In this document: piece by piece, positions 15,115-24,677 of the stretch | Numbering within the stretch: the stretch's first letter is position 1 | Layout: each line of letters opens with the position of its first letter | Virus record (IMG/VR): IMGVR_UViG_3300042691_029566 | Span: 1-55,498 of that record | Source: a virus | Direction: 5' to 3' (one strand) | Length of the DNA stretch: 55,498 nt | Translations under genes and position numbers: made by a program | The notes under the pieces: model-generated | What the model saw: only the letters and a program-made list of their open reading frames with translations | What the model was told of the DNA's origin: nothing | Databases searched by the model: none

Positions 15115-18023
15115 TGGTAAAATATGCGTGTCCACCACAAAGTGCATCTGGAGATGGTTCATTCGCCAATAATTTGGTTGGACTGCAATTAGTACAGGGT
15201 GGAGGATTAACTAATGCAAATTTTGAATTTTCACAAGGTGTTGTTGCTAGAGTTGTAAGAAATTTTGAAGCCGGTGTTTTCTCAGAACCGATTTCGTTAA
15301 AAGATTTACAAATATCAAATTTAGAAAAATCTGAAAGTATATTTAACACTAATTTCAAACTCTATCCTAATTTTGATAAAACTAACGTATTAAATTTTAC
15401 AAATTACGGTCCGTTATCTAAAAGAATGGAGGCCGCTGCGTTGGGGATTATAAACTATTTTCCAGCAGCAATTGAGACAACAAAGTATTATAACGACTTA
15501 ACAACAGGGTACACTGCAACAGACGTTGAGTATGATGAAGATAGTGATGTTACTAAATTAATATTGAATTGTTTTTTATTTAGAAATCCGTTCGGTATTG
15601 ATTATAGTTATAATGCGACTGAAAATATTAGTAATTTACCATATTCAGTATCTGATTATAGAAATTTCAAAGATAAGTATAAAAGTTATACATTAGTCTA
15701 TAACTCGGGATATTATGACGTTGAAGCTATTATTGCGACGGATGACATGTCAGCATCAACTTTATCTATTTGGGTTAATGGTAATCCATTTGATTTAACT
15801 GGGGGGGCAATATCCGTTGATTATAGTTTCATACTCAGACCAAATGATACTATTGTAAATGAAATTTTTAATTTAGAGTTAGATAACGTACAAGAATTTT
15901 TATTAAATAGATATATCACTCCGATATATACTGCATCATTCCAAGTACCGACTGAAGGTAATGATGGGACAATATTTACATCATATCAGACTTTAACTTG
16001 GCCCCTTGATGGTAGTTGGAATATAGATATTAGAACCGAACAATTTACTGGTTATTTAACTAAATTAGTTACTATTGGGGAAGAGTTTGATGTCTCGTCA
16101 ACAGATTTAATATCAAGGTTTTATACTACTAATGCATTTAAAGAATTTGACACCTCAGATTCTAAGGTTGATAAGGTTCTTAAAATATATGGTAGAAGTT
16201 TTGATGAAGTTAAACAATATATTGATGGTGTTAAAAATGTTAATTCTATAAATTATAATATTGGAAATGATGTTCCATCAGGACTTTTAACTAATGTCGC
16301 TCAGACATTGGGATGGAATATTAACATTTCCCCAATTAGTAATGTTGACTACATTTCTTCACTTTATGGTACAACAGAAAATGCTTTTCCGGCATACTCA
16401 ACAAGTCAAACAATACAAGATTTAAACGACCAATTTTTTAGAAATTTAATACTTAATTCTGCTTGGTTATATAAATCAAAGGGTACAAGAAAGGCTATTG
16501 ATTTTTTAATGGAGTTTGTTGGGGTACCCGACGCATTATTAGAGTTTAATGAAAATGTGTATAAGGCAGACGCTCCAATTAATATGGAAAGGTTTGATGA
16601 GCAATTTGCGTTAATTTCATCAGGTACTTATATCCCTGAAGTTCCAATATTAGACGAAAATAATGTTTATATTTTAAAAGGATATCAATATACGGCGTTT
16701 ACGTCATCAACTTCAGTTATTGAGGTTAGTACGACTAGAGACGATATTCCTGTTGATGAGAATGGATACCCAATAAAACTAACAGAAGATGATAACTACT
16801 TCTTTCAAAAAGGTGAAGGTTGGTTTGAATCAACACCACAACATCAAGCTCCACAAATCGTTAATGAAAATTTAAGTGTTTTTACAGGACAAAATTACGA
16901 TATACAGACTCAAATTGAACCGTCAACTTACGGACAAAAATATTTGGATTTTTATAGGGATTTCCCATATATGGATTTGGGATTTTCATTAAAAAAACAA
17001 ATAGATAATAGAAAAAGTTGGAGTAATGAAACAGATTCGCGTATTAATAATGATAATTTATTTGATTCGTATTATAGTGTTAGTGATGATAGGTTAACTT
17101 TAAATGTTAAGAATACTGAAATATTTTTAAATCCCGCACAGGCTTTAGTCTACGACGTTTGGTATATGTCACAAACTGAGGACTACCCAATACCATTAAC
17201 TGGTTTATCATCACCTTATCCACAGGTTGGGGGAGTTGATTCAACATACATAAATCCAAAACCACAAATAAAAACATTCTATGAATTTTATAATAGGTTT
17301 TGGAAAAACATGATAAATGTTAGAAATAGACAATTTTCATCGGATGGTAAAACTAGCGGTTACCCAACATTACAATCCATCTTTTGGAAGTACCGTACAA
17401 TGTACGAAGATACGGGAATTGAGAACAACAACTTCAACTATGGAAATATGATTGAATATATTAACGGACTTGGTGATTATTGGATTAGGGTTATTGAGCA
17501 GTTTATGCCGGCATCTGCAATATGGAACACAGGTACTAAGTTTGAAAATTCAATTTTTCATAGACAAAAATTTATATACAGAATGCAAAGAGGTTGTCAG
17601 ATTGTGTCAACAACAACGCCAGGGGCGGTTGTTGCTGGTACCATCACACCCCCATGTTCTCCAAAAATTTATACAATTAATTTAATTTCATTATCTCAAA
17701 TACAAGGTAACTTTAGTGATAGTACGGTTATTAGTAGACAGTATTTCTTTGAGTTTACTATTGGTAATACAACATTTAACTTTACATTACCAATAACTTA
17801 TACACAGGATAATCTATTCCCAACAAGTGATAGTGATTATTTAACACAAGTACAAAGTGTTATTAACTCTTATAATTTTACAAATGTTGGTTTTATTCTT
17901 AATACACAACCATCATTAACTGCCATAGGACAGGTAACATTTAAATTATCAAATGTTAATTGTACTTATAACGGAAGTATCGGTAGTATAACATTTGGTA
18001 CAATAAACGAACAATACACATAA
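15114..18023 (+). CDS. Baseplate protein with Tail_P2_I-like segment (gpI/gp7-type, inferred)
   Basis: The 969-residue protein contains SAWLYKSKGTRKAIDFLMEFVG (about residues 449-470), which matches the KGTxxAIxxLLxxxG hallmark of the P2 gpI-like tail family. T4 gp7 carries the equivalent fold in the wedge. The preceding region (KEFDTSDSKVDKVLKIYGRSFDEVKQYIDGV) is helical, as expected for a wedge protein. Further on are Trp/Tyr-rich blocks (FYNRFWKNMINVRNRQF; YWIRVIEQFMPASAIW). A C-terminal beta domain begins near residue 860. Together with the gp25 and gp6 homologues it would complete the conserved wedge set. The gp7 equivalence is inference. Confidence 0.65.
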   Translation: MVKYACPPQSASGDGSFANNLVGLQLVQGGGLTNANFEFSQGVVARVVRNFEAGVFSEPISLKDLQISNLEKSESIFNTNFKLYPNFDKTNVLNFTNYGPLSKRMEAAALGIINYFPAAIETTKYYNDLTTGYTATDVEYDEDSDVTKLILNCFLFRNPFGIDYSYNATENISNLPYSVSDYRNFKDKYKSYTLVYNSGYYDVEAIIATDDMSASTLSIWVNGNPFDLTGGAISVDYSFILRPNDTIVNEIFNLELDNVQEFLLNRYITPIYTASFQVPTEGNDGTIFTSYQTLTWPLDGSWNIDIRTEQFTGYLTKLVTIGEEFDVSSTDLISRFYTTNAFKEFDTSDSKVDKVLKIYGRSFDEVKQYIDGVKNVNSINYNIGNDVPSGLLTNVAQTLGWNINISPISNVDYISSLYGTTENAFPAYSTSQTIQDLNDQFFRNLILNSAWLYKSKGTRKAIDFLMEFVGVPDALLEFNENVYKADAPINMERFDEQFALISSGTYIPEVPILDENNVYILKGYQYTAFTSSTSVIEVSTTRDDIPVDENGYPIKLTEDDNYFFQKGEGWFESTPQHQAPQIVNENLSVFTGQNYDIQTQIEPSTYGQKYLDFYRDFPYMDLGFSLKKQIDNRKSWSNETDSRINNDNLFDSYYSVSDDRLTLNVKNTEIFLNPAQALVYDVWYMSQTEDYPIPLTGLSSPYPQVGGVDSTYINPKPQIKTFYEFYNRFWKNMINVRNRQFSSDGKTSGYPTLQSIFWKYRTMYEDTGIENNNFNYGNMIEYINGLGDYWIRVIEQFMPASAIWNTGTKFENSIFHRQKFIYRMQRGCQIVSTTTPGAVVAGTITPPCSPKIYTINLISLSQIQGNFSDSTVISRQYFFEFTIGNTTFNFTLPITYTQDNLFPTSDSDYLTQVQSVINSYNFTNVGFILNTQPSLTAIGQVTFKLSNVNCTYNGSIGSITFGTINEQYT

Positions 18024-18028
18024 ACTGA

Positions 18029-20170
18029 ATGCCATTTAATTATAGTATAATACTGACAGGTGATTGTTCCAATACTAATAACGGGGCGTTAAATCTACAG
18101 GTAACAGGTGACGGTAGTCCATATACAATAAGTTGGAATAATCCTGTATTAACCACCAGTGCCTTTACCAGTAATTACTCACTAACTGGATTAAGTGCGG
18201 GAACCTATAACTTTAACCTAACAAACTCACTAACACCTAGAAATGAATCTATTAATAATATATCATTTGTTATTGGTACTGGAACTACCGCATATATTAG
18301 TAATGTAGTTAATACTACTTGTGGGATTGATAACGGGTCGTTAATATTTAACGTTTCTGAAAATTTAGGGTCAACTGAAGTTACCTTATATAAAAATGGT
18401 GAAGAATATGTGACTAACACTATAACACTAAATCAATTTTTATTTAGTAGTCTAAGTGATGGTGTATATTATTGTAGTTATACTGATTATGGTGGATGTT
18501 ACGGAGAAACTGAAAATGTTGTAATACGAAGTTCAAATGTGTTAGATTATGGATTACATACGATTGATAATCCTTCATGTTCTTATCAAAACGGTAAGAT
18601 ATATGTAACAGGAATAACAGGTACTGCACCATTCACATATTTATGGTCTAGTAATCCTACAAGTGCGACTTCAGAATATTTTGTAACAGGATTGGCGGCA
18701 TCAAATTATTCAGTTACGGTTACTGATAGTTTTGGATGTCAAATCACTAAAACCACAACAGTTAACCAAGCCCCTCAGATTTCAATTGTTGATTATGTTC
18801 CAAGTCAACCTTCATGTTCTGGTTATGATGGTTATGTTAATTTTCAAATATCAGGAGGAACTGGACCTTACTTTTATTTATTGAGTAATGGTGATTCATT
18901 AGTTTCTTACAGTGAAACTTTTGGATTTTCGGGATTGAATGCCGGAAATTATACTTTAACTATTACTGACGTTGCGTTATGTAAATTAACATATAATTTT
19001 ACATTATTAACACCAAATTCTTTTGTATTAGTTTCTGAGACAAAACAAGATATGTCTTGTGGATTTGAAACTGGAAGTATATCGGTTGAAGTTAATGGAG
19101 GAGTTTTACCTTATGTATTTGAATTAACTAACAACTCAGGATTTACGAATACCCAAACTAGTTTTATACCTTCAGTAACATTTGAATCATTAAGTTCTGA
19201 TACCTATACATTGACTATTTCTGATGCGGGAAGTGCGTGTACTTACTCGTCAAATATAGTTATAAATAATAACATACCATTTGACATCAACGTGACTTCA
19301 CAAAGTACGTACTGTCAACCAAATGATGGGTTAATACAGGTAAATGTTATTAATGAAACTACCTCAGGTTTAATGTATGAATACTCGTTATCAAATGGAG
19401 TATATTCTGAATTTACGACTGCAACAACGTACACATTTTCATCTCTAACACAAGGGGATTATACGGTAACCGTAAATAATGAGAATTTTTGTTCTCAGGA
19501 AAAACAAATATCTGTTGAAGGATTAACGCCATTTAAAACAATTTTAGTACCAACTGGATGTCTTAATGGTAGTGGAGGTACTATATCGGCATTAATCATT
19601 GACGAAGAAGGACCTTTTAATTTAACATGGAGTGATAATGTTAACGGACAAACTGGAGTGTTTTTAACAGGATTAACTGCCGGTACATATTACTTAACGA
19701 TTAGTGGTACTAATGGTTGTCAGGCATATTTAGAAACATCAATTACTTGTAATCCACCACAAACTAGAACTACAAGTTTCACATTTGATACTAATGAAGA
19801 AGAGGATAGTACATCTTTAACTGATTTTTCTAATTTATTATATAATGGGTATATTGACGTTACTACAGGACATGATTTATGTAAATTAAATAGTGCGACA
19901 TTTTATTGTGATGTTGAGTTAAGTGGTATAACATATAGTGCGGAATTCTATACAACATTATCGTTGGATGATTTACCTACAGTTTCAGGGTTTTCGGCAA
20001 TTTTACAGTATGTGTTGTTAAACATTCCTTATATTGAAACAGTTATTATCAATAACGAAGACAACACTATATTAATTCAGTCCCAAAGTGTTGGAGGGGT
20101 TGAGGTTTATAGGGATGAAGATATTATTGTTTCAGTTAGAATTGAATACGATACTTCATGTGTTACATAA
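18029..20170 (+). CDS. Tail adhesin with about seven SprB-like repeats
   Basis: The 713-residue protein consists of about seven repeats of roughly 80 residues, each with a Cys-x-x-x-(N/D)G start (PSCSYQNGKIYV, MSCGFETGSISV), a GGxxPY middle and an LxAGxYxxTVTDxxxC end. This is the SprB-repeat pattern of flavobacterial gliding adhesins and other Bacteroidota surface proteins. A different C-terminal domain (about residues 585-713) follows. It is probably a fibre or decoration that contacts the host surface. Location after the baseplate genes and before other fibre genes fits. It starts with ATG five bases after the previous stop. The repeats are strong evidence for a Bacteroidota host. Confidence 0.78.
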   Translation: MPFNYSIILTGDCSNTNNGALNLQVTGDGSPYTISWNNPVLTTSAFTSNYSLTGLSAGTYNFNLTNSLTPRNESINNISFVIGTGTTAYISNVVNTTCGIDNGSLIFNVSENLGSTEVTLYKNGEEYVTNTITLNQFLFSSLSDGVYYCSYTDYGGCYGETENVVIRSSNVLDYGLHTIDNPSCSYQNGKIYVTGITGTAPFTYLWSSNPTSATSEYFVTGLAASNYSVTVTDSFGCQITKTTTVNQAPQISIVDYVPSQPSCSGYDGYVNFQISGGTGPYFYLLSNGDSLVSYSETFGFSGLNAGNYTLTITDVALCKLTYNFTLLTPNSFVLVSETKQDMSCGFETGSISVEVNGGVLPYVFELTNNSGFTNTQTSFIPSVTFESLSSDTYTLTISDAGSACTYSSNIVINNNIPFDINVTSQSTYCQPNDGLIQVNVINETTSGLMYEYSLSNGVYSEFTTATTYTFSSLTQGDYTVTVNNENFCSQEKQISVEGLTPFKTILVPTGCLNGSGGTISALIIDEEGPFNLTWSDNVNGQTGVFLTGLTAGTYYLTISGTNGCQAYLETSITCNPPQTRTTSFTFDTNEEEDSTSLTDFSNLLYNGYIDVTTGHDLCKLNSATFYCDVELSGITYSAEFYTTLSLDDLPTVSGFSAILQYVLLNIPYIETVIINNEDNTILIQSQSVGGVEVYRDEDIIVSVRIEYDTSCVT

Positions 20171-20179
20171 CACATAATA

Positions 20180-20189
20180 AAGTATTTAT
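20180..20189 (+). promoter_or_regulatory. Candidate late promoter AAGTATTTAT
   Basis: TATTTAT at 20183-20189 ends 5 bases before the ATG at 20195, in a 24-base intergenic gap. The same short spacing is seen before the genes at 1229, 2240, 26852, 29017 and 31772. Confidence 0.5.
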
Positions 20190-20194
20190 GATTA

Positions 20195-21205
20195 ATGGGT
20201 CAAATTGTTATTCAAAATCTAAGTGGGATACCACCGTACCAAGTTTATACATGTGACGTATACGAATTTAACTGTGTTTATACAACAACAATTGAAGGAT
20301 ATGTTCCTCCTCAGGTTACTATCTACTTACCCTCACAATTTGATACTGCTCCACAGGCATTAATTAAGATTATAGACTCAACAGGGTGTATTTTTACTGA
20401 AAACTATATGTGTGTTACACCAACACCAACACCGAGTATTACCCCTTCAGTTACCCCAACAGTTTCATTAACACCATCAATTACTCCAACACCAAGTATT
20501 ACACCATCAATTACCCCGACGACATCTCTGACACCAAGTATAACACCGACACCGACTATTACACCATCAATTACCCCAACAAATACAATTACTCCATCCA
20601 CAACTGTGACACCGACACCATCGGTTACACCTGAGATACCGTTAGCTTATTTGTTTATTGAACCTTATAGTGGGTCATCAAGTATTGGAAGTTACATGTA
20701 TTCACAAGGTTCCAATTTTTACGGATTTACAAATGCAACACAACCTAGTAGTAGTGCGTCTACTTTCCAAACTGATATGTCAACTTATGTGAATTTTTCA
20801 GGGTGGTCAAATGGGCAGTTCCCAAAAATAATAAAAGCATCTTATAATTACATTGTTAATAATAGTGATACATATGACGAGTATGGTAACCCTGTGATAC
20901 AATATAATTTTATCACAACTCAAGTCCCTGAAAATTATGTACAAAGTAAATCATGGTATACTTGGTTAATACCTACAGGTTTAACAAATGGGGAATATCA
21001 AATAGAAATTGATTTGGGGGTAGTTAACCCAAATGTGTTTACAAGTTATAAAATGAATTCATCAATGTATACAAATTCGTTTAGTTATGTTGGACCCACA
21101 ATTGGAAACACGACATATAGAGTTTATACAACTTTCCCAAATTCAGCTTTTGAGTTAAACAATAATTTACCATTATATTTTAGAGGAAGTTCGGTTGGTT
21201 TATAA
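20195..21205 (+). CDS. Tail-fibre-type protein: small conserved module, Pro-Thr linker, C-terminal domain
   Basis: Residues 1-75 form a small module ([13 protein letters not shown] ... LPSQF ... IKIIDSTGC) that also makes up the whole of the genes at 23816 and 31548. Residues about 73-148 are a low-complexity linker of [13 protein letters not shown] units. The last 190 residues form a beta-rich domain with many Ser, Asn and Tyr, probably receptor-binding or trimerising. The gene has its own candidate promoter. A role as an accessory fibre or whisker is inferred from architecture and neighbours. Confidence 0.6.
   Translation: MGQIVIQNLSGIPPYQVYTCDVYEFNCVYTTTIEGYVPPQVTIYLPSQFDTAPQALIKIIDSTGCIFTENYMCVTPTPTPSITPSVTPTVSLTPSITPTPSITPSITPTTSLTPSITPTPTITPSITPTNTITPSTTVTPTPSVTPEIPLAYLFIEPYSGSSSIGSYMYSQGSNFYGFTNATQPSSSASTFQTDMSTYVNFSGWSNGQFPKIIKASYNYIVNNSDTYDEYGNPVIQYNFITTQVPENYVQSKSWYTWLIPTGLTNGEYQIEIDLGVVNPNVFTSYKMNSSMYTNSFSYVGPTIGNTTYRVYTTFPNSAFELNNNLPLYFRGSSVGL
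20413..20632 (+). repeat. Low-complexity repeat encoding Pro-Thr-Ser linker
   Basis: Degenerate tandem units of the type ACACCATCAATTACCCC encode TPSITPT-like peptides. A longer set with related coding content lies in opposite orientation at 30813-31293. The tract is AC-rich on this strand. Confidence 0.85.
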
Positions 21206-21214
21206 TTATATAAT

Positions 21215-23812
21215 ATGAGTTTTCCATACAAAAATCCAATATCATCACTACAAGTCGGAACAACACAAAGTGTCCCAATATCCAATACATACGGGTTAGG
21301 ATATAGTGTTAATAATATTGGTGGTTACATGGAGGTTTATAGTTTAAATGACTTAATTTATACTATACCTACAGGAACAACTGGAAGTATTGAATATTCA
21401 GGAAACACTATTCCTATTGAGTTTACTAAAGGAAATGGAAATGTTTGGTCTCCTGATGTTTTAGTATTAGCTTCAGACAATATATCTTCAGGTAGACGAA
21501 GACTTGGTATGTTAGTTTATGTTTATGAAGAAGACCAAGTTTACCAATTTCATATAAGTGGATATACTTCATTGTTTACTGCAGCGACTGCAAGTACGAA
21601 TTGTGTTACAATTAGTGAATACGGAACGTTAGTTAGAAATAATACTCCACAAGGTAGGAATTTCATAAATGCTTGGACCGCATCCACTATTGAAGATGTT
21701 AGCGGATATACAAGCACAAACGCTACTTGGCGCAAATTTAATACGGGTACAGGTGGTACATCAGGAGCATATCTTCCATTAAGTGGAGGAACTGTAACAG
21801 GTGGAACAATATTCCAAAGTGGAGTAACTGCAAATACAGTATCACAGGTTAATTATATTGACTTTACAACCGGGTCAACAAATCCATCTCAGACAGGTGG
21901 AAGAATGTTCTTTGATAATGTATCAAAGGCTCTTTCTTATTATGATGTGGATAATAGTTTAGTACCAATTGCGATGGGTCAACAACTCTACACAAGAGTT
22001 TATAATGGTACGGGAGTTCAAATTGATAAGGGGAAAGTAGTCACAATCACTGGAACAACTATTGGTTTACCGAGTATAAAATTGGCAACCAATAATCACG
22101 CCTTACAAAGTCCAAGACCTATTGGAGTTACTGCTGAGGACATACCAAATGGAGGTACAGGGTTAGTTTTAAATAATGGTATTTTAAGTGGAATAACAAT
22201 CAACACATTTGCAAATGGTGATGTGTTATACCTTTCTGACACAATTCCTGGTGGATATGTTAATTCAACATCGTCATTATCTTTTAGTGCCAGAACAAAT
22301 GAAATTGGATATGTCTTACAAACAGGAACAACCACAGGTAAGATTTATGTTAATATTAATAATGAAGATTCTAACCTTACACTAACGGATATTGAAAGAA
22401 ATATCTTGGAGGGTAATGTCATTTCAAGTGGTGTATATGAATTTACTGGAATAACTCAGGGTACGGGACAAACAATAAATGTTGCAATGGCAAGAGGATG
22501 GATTGTTAAAAATACATATTCATTTGCAACATTACCTGATGTTATTAACCTTTATTATTCAGGTGGGACAAACATACCTTTAACATATTTGAACACTGCG
22601 GTTACCACATATATTCTTATTAGTAGTGCCTCAACATTAATCCAACAAACAACTTTCCCAACACCTCAAGAAAGAAGAGAAAATATTTATTTAGGAAGAA
22701 TTGGACATGCTGATAGATTAACAATTACTAATTTACAAAATGCAACTGATTTTGATGTATCACCAATGGCGGCAATACGTGACCTTTGGACGCCATTAAA
22801 ACTTATTAATCAAGGTGTTTTGGTGTCCGCGAATGGTGTTAATATGAATATTAATACATCGGCAGGGGTTTTATGGGGTAATGGTATTGGATGGTTCACA
22901 AATCAACAAAACCCTGATAGTGTTACCATTTCAGGAACATCTCCCACAACATTTCAATATAGAACACGAAACGGACCTATAACTGGAGGCACAATTCCAT
23001 CAGGTAATACAACAACAATTCAACCTGGATATTATGACTTAAATGGTGTTGTTACTGCGGTAGGTGGGGGTTCAAACTCTTCAACAAACCAAAGAGTTTT
23101 CTTATTCCCAACAGGACTTGTTAGGATTCAATTGGGACAACAAGTATATGGAAGTTTAACAGCCGCAGTTGCTGGCTCACAGACAGAACAATTTACCGAT
23201 TTTAGTAATAACCGAGATAATGGTATATTAATTGGTATAATCTCGGTAAATAAAAACGCATCGGTTGGTAATGGTGGTTTGGTCAATAGTAGTTATGCGG
23301 TATTCAATCTCGTGTCAAAGTTTGGTGAGGTATTAGGAGGAACAGGGGGTCTATCAACAACAACTTTACAGCAAGCATATGAGAATTCAACAACACCTGA
23401 AATAGTAACAAATTCGGCAGAAGGAGCATTATCAATTCAAAATGGGACGGGTGCTGCAGATAATGTAACAAATTTATTTGAGGGTAGAAATACCGCAACA
23501 TCACTCACATCATTCATTAGAGCCGACGGATTAATATCAGGTTCAACATTATCAACACCAGGATTTAACGCTAATTCAAACGGGTTAACTGCGACAACAA
23601 TTTCAGCAACAACAGTATCTATTGGGTCACCATCAAGCTCCGCAGCTATTTTAGAAGTCGCTTCAACATCCCAAGGTGTTTTGTTCCCAAGAATGACACA
23701 AACCCAAAGAACTTCAATATTATCACCAACTGCGGGTTTAATAGTTTATCAGACGGATAGTCCTGATGGGTTATATATTTATAAAGTTGGAGGATGGGTA
23801 CAAATCATATAA
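21215..23812 (+). CDS. Large tail fibre protein (865 aa)
   Basis: Fibre hallmarks run along the protein: LPLSGGTVTGGTIFQSGVTANT near residue 190, a common fibre spacer; then a domain with GVQIDKGKVVTITG, GVTAEDIPNGGTGLVLNNG and GDVLYLS (about residues 265-390), a beta module frequent in phage fibres. Near the end is the segment SSSAAILEVASTSQGVLFPRMTQTQR and PDGLYIYKVGGWVQII, a C-terminal motif widespread in fibre-like and surface proteins of Bacteroidota and their phages. The product is probably a trimeric receptor-binding fibre. The gene lies 9 bases after the preceding stop and is followed by a 77-residue module gene. Confidence 0.75.
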   Translation: MSFPYKNPISSLQVGTTQSVPISNTYGLGYSVNNIGGYMEVYSLNDLIYTIPTGTTGSIEYSGNTIPIEFTKGNGNVWSPDVLVLASDNISSGRRRLGMLVYVYEEDQVYQFHISGYTSLFTAATASTNCVTISEYGTLVRNNTPQGRNFINAWTASTIEDVSGYTSTNATWRKFNTGTGGTSGAYLPLSGGTVTGGTIFQSGVTANTVSQVNYIDFTTGSTNPSQTGGRMFFDNVSKALSYYDVDNSLVPIAMGQQLYTRVYNGTGVQIDKGKVVTITGTTIGLPSIKLATNNHALQSPRPIGVTAEDIPNGGTGLVLNNGILSGITINTFANGDVLYLSDTIPGGYVNSTSSLSFSARTNEIGYVLQTGTTTGKIYVNINNEDSNLTLTDIERNILEGNVISSGVYEFTGITQGTGQTINVAMARGWIVKNTYSFATLPDVINLYYSGGTNIPLTYLNTAVTTYILISSASTLIQQTTFPTPQERRENIYLGRIGHADRLTITNLQNATDFDVSPMAAIRDLWTPLKLINQGVLVSANGVNMNINTSAGVLWGNGIGWFTNQQNPDSVTISGTSPTTFQYRTRNGPITGGTIPSGNTTTIQPGYYDLNGVVTAVGGGSNSSTNQRVFLFPTGLVRIQLGQQVYGSLTAAVAGSQTEQFTDFSNNRDNGILIGIISVNKNASVGNGGLVNSSYAVFNLVSKFGEVLGGTGGLSTTTLQQAYENSTTPEIVTNSAEGALSIQNGTGAADNVTNLFEGRNTATSLTSFIRADGLISGSTLSTPGFNANSNGLTATTISATTVSIGSPSSSAAILEVASTSQGVLFPRMTQTQRTSILSPTAGLIVYQTDSPDGLYIYKVGGWVQII

Positions 23813-23815
23813 ACT

Positions 23816-24049
23816 ATGGGAATAAATTTAACGATAACTGACATTTCAGGAATACCACCATTTGAGGTATATATGTGTGACTCAAATGTGAATAATTGTC
23901 AATTAGTTGATACTTTATATGACCCTGTTTATTGGCCGACAGTTATTGATTTACCAAGCAGTTTAACAGGTAGTACAATAATCTTTGTTAAGATTGTTGA
24001 TTCTAATTTATGTGAAACATTTAAATTTATAAGTTGTTCTAATTCTTAG
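23816..24049 (+). CDS. Small tail-fibre-associated module protein (77 aa)
   Basis: The whole product corresponds to the N-terminal module of the 20195 protein and to the 31548 protein: (I/L)(T/S)DISGIPPFEVY(M/T)CD, then a central LPSS segment and VKIVDSxxCE. All three lie next to large fibre genes, which suggests a fibre cap, connector or assembly partner. The function is unknown. Its 3' end overlaps the convergent RuvC-like gene by 11 bases. Confidence 0.6.
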   Translation: MGINLTITDISGIPPFEVYMCDSNVNNCQLVDTLYDPVYWPTVIDLPSSLTGSTIIFVKIVDSNLCETFKFISCSNS

Positions 24050-24632
24050 AATTAAGATAGGATAAGACAACAGTATATGCATCTGTCATGTCAAAGTTCT
24101 CTTTTTTCAGAGTGTTGTTTCTTGTATATAACCACTGAATCTGAGGTTCTCTTTTAGCAACCAATTCCCAAATAATTTGTTTTTTATCACAATCTTTAGG
24201 ATAACCACCAAACAATACAAATTTACCCTTTTCATTTTTTTGAACTAATTCAGGGAAAGCTTCTTTTCTTGAATTATACGTTGATATATATTCAGGGACA
24301 ACTCCTAAAATATCATAAACTTCCTTAGATATTAATGTGTTATAACGTAGTAGGGTTGCAATAGTGTAAACATTATTACTATTCAATAGAGGTTCTTCAA
24401 TTATGACTCTGATGACCCCAATACCTTTATACTCCTCAAGTTTTTTTCTAAATAAAGTGGACTTATTAATTAATTCTTCCATTTTATTGTCACTTGATGG
24501 TTTTGGTCTTGGAGAAATATGAGTTAACTCTAATAAATCTCTTGAGGATAAATCAAAAAGGGCGACACCAATTGTTTTGGTTGAAACGTCCAATCCCAAA
24601 ATCTTTGGGGAATTTTTAATACTTTTTGCCAT
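24039..24632 (-). CDS. RuvC-like Holliday-junction resolvase / RNase H-fold nuclease
   Basis: The 197-residue protein shows the RuvC-type acidic site. ILGLDVSTKTIGVAL gives Asp15, RVIIEEP gives Glu79/Glu80, and the late FDMTDAYTVVLSYL segment gives Asp181 and Asp184. Such enzymes cut branched DNA before packaging; T4 uses the unrelated endonuclease VII (gp49). Cleavage specificity cannot be judged from sequence. The gene is isolated between fibre genes, convergent with the plus cluster and in line with the minus cluster, an unusual location for a DNA enzyme. An internal KKQIIWELVAK helix is typical of these small viral members. Confidence 0.82.
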   Translation of the reverse strand: MAKSIKNSPKILGLDVSTKTIGVALFDLSSRDLLELTHISPRPKPSSDNKMEELINKSTLFRKKLEEYKGIGVIRVIIEEPLLNSNNVYTIATLLRYNTLISKEVYDILGVVPEYISTYNSRKEAFPELVQKNEKGKFVLFGGYPKDCDKKQIIWELVAKREPQIQWLYTRNNTLKKENFDMTDAYTVVLSYLNSKN

Positions 24633-24677
24633 AATTTAATTAATTATTAAATTATAATTCTTAATTGTAAACAATTC

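Noticed and set aside
20413-20632. Possible CRISPR-like array
   Set aside because: The units are short, degenerate, have no spacers and lie in frame within a protein linker.
24040-24054. TAATTC-TTA-GAATTA hairpin at the convergent gene ends as a terminator
   Set aside because: The stem is AT-only, six base pairs, and has no T-tract on either side.
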